Shown here in pieces: positions 58,763 to 64,000 of a stretch of DNA of 64,000 nt. Positions within the stretch are counted from its first letter, which is position 1. Every line of letters begins with the position of its first letter. This stretch comes from Deinococcus sp. YIM 134068. GTDB taxonomy: Bacteria > Deinococcota > Deinococci > Deinococcales > Deinococcaceae. The notes under the pieces are model-generated. The model saw nothing but the letters and a program-made list of their open reading frames with translations. It had not been told where the DNA came from and searched no databases. Position numbers and translations under genes: made by a program. Location: NCBI RefSeq assembly GCF_036543075.1, contig NZ_JAZHPF010000008.1, positions 1-64,000 on the forward strand, read 5' to 3'.

Positions 58763-59323
58763 TCAACCCACGTCCAGCACGAGGCGCGTGAACTGACCGC
58801 CCGCCACTCCCCGAACTCCCGCCGCCCGGTAGCCGTGCCGTTCGTAGAGCCGTGCCGCCCGGCTGTCCTCCCCGACGAGCAGGCCCACGCGGGGCAGGCC
58901 CAGTTCCCGCGCCCGCGCCGCCACCGCGTCCAGCAGCAGCCCGCCCACCCCCTGCCCGCGTGCCTCTGGGACGACGGCCAGCGTATCCAGATACAGCTCG
59001 CCGGGGGTCGCCTCCGGGTCGATCCTGTCGGACAGGCCCAGCGACCGCAGCCGCTCACGGAAGGGGGCGTCCAGCGCCTCGGCCTCCGACCCCGGATAGG
59101 CGACCGCCAGCCCCAACGGTCCGGTCGGCCCCTCGGCGATCAGTGTATGGCGGTGGCTCAATCGGTTCCCCGCCAGCGGGAAGAAGCCCAGCAGCACCCG
59201 CGCCGCCTCCGCGTCGAAGGTCGTGCCCGTCAGCGCGTGGCCGATGCGCCCATTGACCTCCTGCACGAGCGGCACGGCGAAGGCGGCGTCGAAGGGGTGG
59301 GCGGGGCGGAGGCGGACTTCCAT
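58763..59323 (-). CDS. GNAT-family N-acetyltransferase
   Basis: 186 residues. The acetyl-CoA site VVPEARGQGVGGLLLDAV and the following LGLPRVGLLVGEDSRAARLY and ERHGYRAAG are characteristic of GNAT. ATG start; TATGCT about 9 nt upstream. It is the first of two adjacent, unrelated-looking GNAT genes on this strand. Confidence 0.9.
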   Translation of the reverse strand: MEVRLRPAHPFDAAFAVPLVQEVNGRIGHALTGTTFDAEAARVLLGFFPLAGNRLSHRHTLIAEGPTGPLGLAVAYPGSEAEALDAPFRERLRSLGLSDRIDPEATPGELYLDTLAVVPEARGQGVGGLLLDAVAARARELGLPRVGLLVGEDSRAARLYERHGYRAAGVRGVAGGQFTRLVLDVG

Positions 59324-59410
59324 CGCCCGCTCAGCATAGGCGGCCAATGGTGAAGACCCGCTCAGCGTTCCCGTACGCCCGCCCCCGCCCGGCTGGCCTA
59401 CCGTGCCCCC

Positions 59411-60520
59411 ATGCCCCTGAAACCGGACCTGCCCCTGCCCGAGGCCGAGTCGCGCCGCATCGGCTTCGCCATCGTCGGCATCGGCAAGCTCAGCGCCGAG
59501 GAACTCATCCCCGCCGCGCGCACGAGCGAGCACGCCGCCATCACCGCCCTCGTGACCGACGACGAGGAGAAGGGCCGCGCCTTCGCCCGCGCCTTCGACC
59601 TCACGGACGCGGACGTGTATACCTATGACCGCTTCGAGGAATTGGGAGCGCGCGAGGACGTGGACGCCGTGTATATCGTCCTGCCCAACAGCCTGCACCG
59701 GGAGTTCACCGAGCGGGCCGCGCGGATGGGCAAGCACGTCCTGTGCGAGAAGCCCCTCTCCGTGAACGCGGCGGAGGCGCAGGCGATGGTGGACGCCTGC
59801 CAGGCGGCGAACGTCCTGCTGATGACCGCCTACCGCTGCCAGTACACGCCCCACCACTGGGCGGCGCGAGGGGCCGTGCAGGGCGGCAAGATCGGCCCCG
59901 TCAAGCTGCTCGACTCCATCCACGCGCAGGCCGAGGACGACCCCGAGGCGTGGCGCATGAAGCTGGACCTCGCGGGCGGCGGCCCCCTGCCCGACGTGGG
60001 CATCTACAGCCTGAACACCGTGCGCTTCGTCCTCGGCACCGAGCCGGAGTGGGTCTTCGCCACCCTGCACCAGCCGAAGGACGATCCGCTGTTCCGGGAG
60101 GTGGAGGAGTCCGTCAGCTTCATGCTGGGCTTCCCGGACGGCGTGGTCGCCAACTGCCTGACGAGCTACGGCGCGCACAAGACGACCACCCTGCGCGTGC
60201 TGGGCGAGGAGGGCGCGGTGCTGATGGACCCCGCCTTCACCTACCAGGGCCTGAAGGTGACGATCACCGACCAGGGGGGCGAGTTCCAGCCCAAGCTTCC
60301 CAACCCCGACCAGTTCGGCGCGGAGTTCGACCACTTCGCCCTGTGCATTCGGGGCGGCAAGCTGCCGTGGACCCCCGGCGAGGAGGGCGTGCAGGACCAC
60401 CGCATCATGGACGCCATCTACGAGAGCGCCCGGACCGGGCAGGTCGTCCGCCTTCAGCCTGTGCCCGGCAGAGACGCCTTCCGGGGCGAGAAACCGGAGG
60501 TTCAGGGGCAGGAGGGGTGA
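59411..60520 (+). CDS. Gfo/Idh/MocA-family NAD(P)-dependent oxidoreductase
   Basis: 369 residues. Rossmann domain (IGFAIVGIGKLSAEELIPAA), the family motif GKHVLCEKPLS with the catalytic-site Lys, and a C-terminal substrate domain including AGGGPLPDVGIYSLNTVR. Closest by eye to glucose-fructose oxidoreductase/dehydrogenase-like sugar enzymes. It lacks a Tat signal, so is cytoplasmic. TACCGT (59399–59404) is 6 nt before the ATG. Confidence 0.94.
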   Translation: MPLKPDLPLPEAESRRIGFAIVGIGKLSAEELIPAARTSEHAAITALVTDDEEKGRAFARAFDLTDADVYTYDRFEELGAREDVDAVYIVLPNSLHREFTERAARMGKHVLCEKPLSVNAAEAQAMVDACQAANVLLMTAYRCQYTPHHWAARGAVQGGKIGPVKLLDSIHAQAEDDPEAWRMKLDLAGGGPLPDVGIYSLNTVRFVLGTEPEWVFATLHQPKDDPLFREVEESVSFMLGFPDGVVANCLTSYGAHKTTTLRVLGEEGAVLMDPAFTYQGLKVTITDQGGEFQPKLPNPDQFGAEFDHFALCIRGGKLPWTPGEEGVQDHRIMDAIYESARTGQVVRLQPVPGRDAFRGEKPEVQGQEG

Positions 60521-60535
60521 GCGGTGGACGTGCTC

Positions 60536-60600
60536 TGTTCCCCTCCTCTTGACTCGCGGGGCTGCTTGCAGAGGGGGGAGGCAAACCGAGCGTCCCCGAA
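60536..60600 (+). repeat. Decayed palindromic intergenic element
   Basis: TTCCCCTCCTCTTGACTCGC, then AGAGGGGGGAGGCAAACC. It resembles the central palindrome of the type-1/2 elements but the flanks have diverged. Confidence 0.45.
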
Positions 60601-60631
60601 AAATAGGCTGATAAATCGCTGTGCTCGTCCC

Positions 60632-60940
60632 TTACCCGCAGCGGAAGGGGATGGGAATAGGCCCGCAGCAGCACACGCCACGCGTCTCCACACCCGACCC
60701 CAGCGCAAGGGCGGAGCCGCCGTGGAGAGCGTTGTGCGCGGCCCGGCACGCGCCGAAGCGGGCAGCGATACGGACGCGTCCTGCCCTCAGCCCGTCCTCG
60801 CGGACGATGCGGGCGACCGCCGCCGAGCACGACTCGCCGCCGTGGAGCGCCGCATGCGCGCAGCGAAAGCCTTTGCGGGGCGACAGGTGACGCCGGTAGA
60901 GGCAGATGGCAGCTAGAGCCAGGCGGTCGGGGCGGGACAT
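60632..60940 (-). CDS. yidD: YidD-like cysteine-rich protein
   Basis: 102 residues. ALAAICLYRRHLSPRKGFRC, HGGESCSAAVARIV and RIAARFGACRAA follow the spacing of YidD, the small membrane-associated factor that helps YidC insert proteins. This variant has the RKGFRC-HGG-SCS pattern rather than the usual CRFxPTCSxYA, and ends VCCCGPIPIPFRCG, giving at least eight cysteines. Start ATG with TACCGT 5 nt upstream. The usual neighbours rpmH, rnpA and yidC are absent, so function is less certain. Confidence 0.62.
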   Translation of the reverse strand: MSRPDRLALAAICLYRRHLSPRKGFRCAHAALHGGESCSAAVARIVREDGLRAGRVRIAARFGACRAAHNALHGGSALALGSGVETRGVCCCGPIPIPFRCG

Positions 60941-61063
60941 GGCCCACGGTAGCCCTCCGCCCTGAGAGAACGTCTGCTGCTCAGGGGACGGTAAAGGTGG
61001 AGTGAGGATTCGCCCGACCACCCGCAGCATTGCCTACAGCCGCCCTGTCCCCACCCGCCCAGA

Positions 61064-62299
61064 ATGCCCGTCGTGCTGTCTGAGTCGCAAAACGTGTGCA
61101 TCGTGGGAGGTGGCCCGGCGGGGATGATCCTCGCCCTGCTCCTTGCGCGGCAGGGGATTCCGGTCACGGTCCTGGAGGCGGCCCGCGACTTCGACCGGTC
61201 CTTCCGGGGCGATACCCTCCACCCCGCCATCATGGAACTCCTCGCGCAGCTCGGCCTCGCCACGCCGCTGCTCAGGCTCTCGCACACCCGCGCCCACCGC
61301 GCCCGCTTCATCACGCCACAGCGCACGCAGGTCATCGCCGACTTCTCGCGCCTGCGGACGCCCTACCCCTACCTGACCGTGATGGCGCAGTCGCGCTTTC
61401 TGGCCTTCCTCGCGGGGGAACTGGGCCGCTACGGGCACGTGAGGGTCCTGATGGGTGCGCGGGTGGAGGGGCTATTGGAGGAGGGCGAACGGGTGACGGG
61501 CGTGCGCTACCGGCAGGACGGCACCCTGCACGACCTCCCCGCCGCGCTCACGGTGGGCACCGACGGACGCTTCTCCAAAGTCCGTGCCCTCTCCGGCCTC
61601 GCCCTGCGCCGCCTCTCGCCCGGTCAGGACGTGCTGTGGTTCGCCCTGCCGCGCCGCACGGACGATCCCGGCGGCAGCATCGACCTGCACCTCGGCGGCC
61701 CCCACTGCATCGTCACCACCGACCACGGGGAACGCTGGCAGGTGGGCTATTCCATCCGCAAGGACAGCTACCGGCAGGCGCGGGAGCGCGGCGTCGGCCC
61801 CATCCGGCAGGCAGTGGCGGAGACGATTCCCTGGCTCGCCGACCGGGTGGACCTGCTGACCGAGTGGGCGCAACTGCACCTCCTCGCCGTAGAGGTGGCG
61901 CGTGTGCGGCGCTGGTGGCGGCCCGGCCTCCTGTTGATCGGGGACGCGGCGCACCCCATCTCCCCGATTGGCGGCATGGGCATCAACATGGCCGTGCAGG
62001 ACGCAGTGGCGGCGGCGAACGTGCTCTCCGGCCCCCTGCGCGCGGGGAGGGTGCGGCCCCGCCACCTCGCCCGCGTGCAGCGCATTCGCTCCTGGCAGAT
62101 CGCCGTGCTTCAAAGCCAGCAGGTCGTTCAGGAGCGCGAGGTGGTGGGCATCCACACCGGGGACCAACTCCATGTTCCGACGACCCTTCTGCGGGTGCTG
62201 CACGGCATTCCCGGCTTGCGCCGATTGCCGGGGTACGTAACGGCGTATGGGCTGAGGCCGGTGCGGCTGCACGCGCGTTGGCATGTGGCCCGGAGTTGA
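61064..62299 (+). CDS. FAD-dependent monooxygenase-type oxidoreductase
   Basis: 411 residues with the aromatic hydroxylase (PHBH/UbiH) fold: dinucleotide motif VCIVGGGPAGMILALLLARQ, the arginine region FRGDTLHP, and the FAD-ribityl motif LLLIGDAAHPISPIGGMGIN. Substrates of relatives include phenols, ubiquinone precursors and polyketides; the target here is unknown. The GTG three codons on has CAGAAT 7 nt upstream and is an alternative start. Convergent with the nuclease gene (4-bp gap). Confidence 0.9.
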   Translation: MPVVLSESQNVCIVGGGPAGMILALLLARQGIPVTVLEAARDFDRSFRGDTLHPAIMELLAQLGLATPLLRLSHTRAHRARFITPQRTQVIADFSRLRTPYPYLTVMAQSRFLAFLAGELGRYGHVRVLMGARVEGLLEEGERVTGVRYRQDGTLHDLPAALTVGTDGRFSKVRALSGLALRRLSPGQDVLWFALPRRTDDPGGSIDLHLGGPHCIVTTDHGERWQVGYSIRKDSYRQARERGVGPIRQAVAETIPWLADRVDLLTEWAQLHLLAVEVARVRRWWRPGLLLIGDAAHPISPIGGMGINMAVQDAVAAANVLSGPLRAGRVRPRHLARVQRIRSWQIAVLQSQQVVQEREVVGIHTGDQLHVPTTLLRVLHGIPGLRRLPGYVTAYGLRPVRLHARWHVARS

Positions 62300-62303
62300 T
62301 GGC

Positions 62304-63857
62304 TTACGAGACGCGGCGTGACCTCCCGCCCCTAAAGACCCGTTCCAATTCCAGCAACGTCGTGTCGGTCATGACCTCCGGCCAGCTGTAGCTCTGGCCG
62401 CGCTCGAACTGAAAGTCGTCGCGGGAACGCCGGAAGACCCGCAGGCTCTCGGCGGCGGCCACAGCGATGCACTCGGCACCCAGACGGAGGCCGTAGGACT
62501 TGGCCTGCAAGAAGGCACCACGCCACTCCCGTTCGGTGGACAGGCGGTATTTGGCCTCGACGAGCGCGTGGGCGCGCAGTTCTGGCGCTTGCCCCGTCAC
62601 ACCCAGCGCATAGTCCGGGTAGACCCGCTCGCCGCGTCCCATCCGCACGGGAAGCTGTCTGATCCAGTCCTGCTCCCGGTAGCCAAGCCGCCTCAGAAGC
62701 GGCTCGATGAGCCGGAGTTCCACATCACGCTCGTTCTCAAGCTGCTCAAGGTCGGCAAGGTCGGCAGCCGGAAGCCGTGGGATGGTCGTGAGGTCGAGGC
62801 CACGTTCGGCGAGAAGTGCCAGCAGGCGCTCGTATTCCGTTCGGGAGAGGTGTTTGCCGCTCGCACCTTGCAGGTTGGCCCTCATGTACTTGTTGGCGCT
62901 CAGCAGAGGGTCGGCATTCATGTCCGCGAAGGTCAGCCGGGGCACCCGCACGGGCTGGCCGATCTGAACGGCGTGTTTGTAGTGGAAGAAGGGGTCGGCG
63001 TATCCGTCCTCTACGGCCCGCCAGATGGAGTGGACGGAGCTGTGCGGGCTGCGGACGTACATCACGCAGATGTCGCCGCGCTGCATGGACTCGTTGCCCT
63101 GCCAGTGAGATTGAGAGTTGGCGTCGGCGGACTCCAGCCAGCCGAAGTCGCCGTCCTTCTCGCCCGCGCCCAGCAGGAGCCAGGCACGACGAGGAGGGGG
63201 TAACTCCTTTTCCTGCTCGGCCAGAACGAAGCCTGTGGCGAAGTAGTTCAAAAAGGCCAGCATCTCGGGAACGCTCAGCGGGTGGCTTTCCCGGAACTCC
63301 CGCAACGCCCCGCACATCTGCCCGTAGTACAGCCAGCGGGCGAGCTTGTCCCGTTTGGACGGCACGGGTGGAAGGAGAATGTCGAACGCCTCGGCAATCC
63401 GCCCGAACAAGTCGAAGCGGTTGCCGAAGGCGTAAGGGAGGAAGAAGTCGGGGTGGGCGAGGTGAAGCCCCAGGGAGACGTATTCCACGGCTAAGAGGGC
63501 GGTGTCGGCGTCCAAACAGTCGGAGTCCTCGTCGTCCGTGAGAGGCACGGCACCGTTGACTAGCGCTGCCAGGAGTTCCTGCCGCCGTGCGAGCGTGTCG
63601 GCAGACTTTGAGGCAGCGAACCTCTGCACTCTTTGAACGAAGGCAACATTATCCGGGTGTGTAGCTGCGTCCTCCCACTCCGGCTTTCCCTCGGCGCTCA
63701 GGTGGGCGAGGACGTACTCCTCAACCCCATGCAACTCCGAGAAGAGTTGGGCACACGTCGGGTAGCGGTCCAGATTCGAGAGGTACTCCAAGCAGAGTTG
63801 CCCCTCCTCGGAGAACTTGAACAACTCCCACACGTAGGGATTGAGCGGCGTCGCCAC
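62304..63857 (-). CDS. Predicted modification-dependent nuclease: EVE/PUA-like domain plus PD-(D/E)XK domain
   Basis: 517 residues in three parts. Residues 1–215 are helical with no family I recognise. Residues about 223–350 look like an EVE/PUA-like base-reading domain (AWLLLGAGEKDGDFGW, MQRGDICVMYVRSPHSSVHS, then ADPFFHYK and the RANLQG segment). Residues about 378–500 match an HsdR-N-type nuclease: RLIEPLLRRLGY, Asp415 in YPDYALG, and Glu434/Lys436 in HALVEAKYR. EVE domains coupled to nucleases occur in Type IV restriction of modified DNA. GTG start, 24 nt after clpA. Confidence 0.72.
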   Translation of the reverse strand: MATPLNPYVWELFKFSEEGQLCLEYLSNLDRYPTCAQLFSELHGVEEYVLAHLSAEGKPEWEDAATHPDNVAFVQRVQRFAASKSADTLARRQELLAALVNGAVPLTDDEDSDCLDADTALLAVEYVSLGLHLAHPDFFLPYAFGNRFDLFGRIAEAFDILLPPVPSKRDKLARWLYYGQMCGALREFRESHPLSVPEMLAFLNYFATGFVLAEQEKELPPPRRAWLLLGAGEKDGDFGWLESADANSQSHWQGNESMQRGDICVMYVRSPHSSVHSIWRAVEDGYADPFFHYKHAVQIGQPVRVPRLTFADMNADPLLSANKYMRANLQGASGKHLSRTEYERLLALLAERGLDLTTIPRLPAADLADLEQLENERDVELRLIEPLLRRLGYREQDWIRQLPVRMGRGERVYPDYALGVTGQAPELRAHALVEAKYRLSTEREWRGAFLQAKSYGLRLGAECIAVAAAESLRVFRRSRDDFQFERGQSYSWPEVMTDTTLLELERVFRGGRSRRVS

Positions 63858-63881
63858 CCCTTACCCTGCCACGCCCCGATC

Positions 63882-64000
63882 TCACAGGAAGGCGAATGTG
63901 CCCTCCTGTTCCCCCGCATCCACCGTCACCACGCCCCCATCCTTCAGTCGCCCGAACAGCAGCTCGTCGGCGAGCGGGCGCTTCACCCTCTCCTCGATCA
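63882..64000 (-). CDS. clpA: ATP-dependent Clp protease ATP-binding subunit ClpA, C-terminal end (cut by window edge)
   Basis: The last 38 residues, IEERVKRPLADELLFGRLKD then GGVVTVDAGEQEGTFAFL, match the C-terminal small domain of ClpA (E. coli has KKPLANELLFGSL). ClpA unfolds substrates for ClpP. It begins beyond position 64000 and ends just upstream of the nuclease gene. Confidence 0.85.
   Translation of the reverse strand, partial: IEERVKRPLADELLFGRLKDGGVVTVDAGEQEGTFAFL

Overview
The window is high-GC bacterial chromosome and almost certainly comes from a Deinococcus species. The evidence is: a tRNA-Thr/Tyr/Gly/Thr–tuf operon, an M29 aminopeptidase, a SWIM–SNF2 helicase, a Ser/Thr kinase fused to a beta-propeller, a RecR starting MKYPPSL, and above all the promoter style. 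In roughly twenty genes a TANNNT −10 box ends only 6–7 nt before an ATG or GTG. This is the leaderless-mRNA architecture established for Deinococcus deserti. I see no prophage, insertion sequence or CRISPR array; most of the window is core genome.

Layout. 1–1000: tuf (partial) and four tRNAs on the minus strand with a consensus promoter. 1.1–4.9 kb: a heterodimeric ABC exporter. 5.0–10.0 kb: the phosphate-uptake cluster pstS, pstC, pstA, pstB, phoU, with TGAC direct repeats at 11-bp spacing ahead of pstS and pstC. 10.2–16.1 kb: PepF, OsmC, a cytosolic SppA-like protease, a pseudo-amidotransferase fused to a truncated haemoglobin, and a membrane-anchored cytochrome c. 16.1–20.8 kb: an orphan BtuF-like protein, TetR, GNAT, RecR/EbfC and an NrtR-type regulator. 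20.9–24.6 kb: infC, a glutaredoxin and thrS. 24.6–38.6 kb: mixed enzymes and regulators, a tRNA-Cys/tRNA-Val pair, and the propeller kinase. 38.9–44.0 kb: prfC and the SNF2 helicase. 44–49.3 kb: a C39 peptidase, an aminopeptidase, PurU and a LON-domain protein. 49.4–51.7 kb: the rpsP–khpA–rimM–trmD ribosome-maturation cluster. 51.7–57.3 kb: a SUKH-like protein, then ftsE–ftsX–envC, with a CtpA-type protease divergent from it. 57.4–64 kb: GNATs, a Gfo/Idh oxidoreductase, a YidD-like protein, a flavoprotein, a predicted modification-dependent nuclease and the 3' end of clpA.

The most interesting signal is a shared regulatory layout at translation-factor genes. infC, thrS and prfC each have a promoter that sits at leaderless distance from a tiny upstream ORF (6, 32 and 8 codons). 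The main gene follows with its own Shine-Dalgarno. For prfC (release factor 3) the micro-ORF is MTLLLPPP-UGA, and a small GC hairpin plus U-tract begins immediately after the stop. This is the geometry expected for an attenuator controlled by slow translation termination. infC itself probably starts at AUA.

Other notable items are an EVE/PUA-like domain joined to a PD-(D/E)XK nuclease, a globin fused to a dead glutamine-amidotransferase domain, a small ORF bridging rimM and trmD around an intergenic repeat, and two classes of dispersed intergenic repeats (short degenerate 7–10 bp tandem words, and ~130–150 bp palindrome-rich elements). All functional statements rest on recognising motifs by eye; no database search was run.
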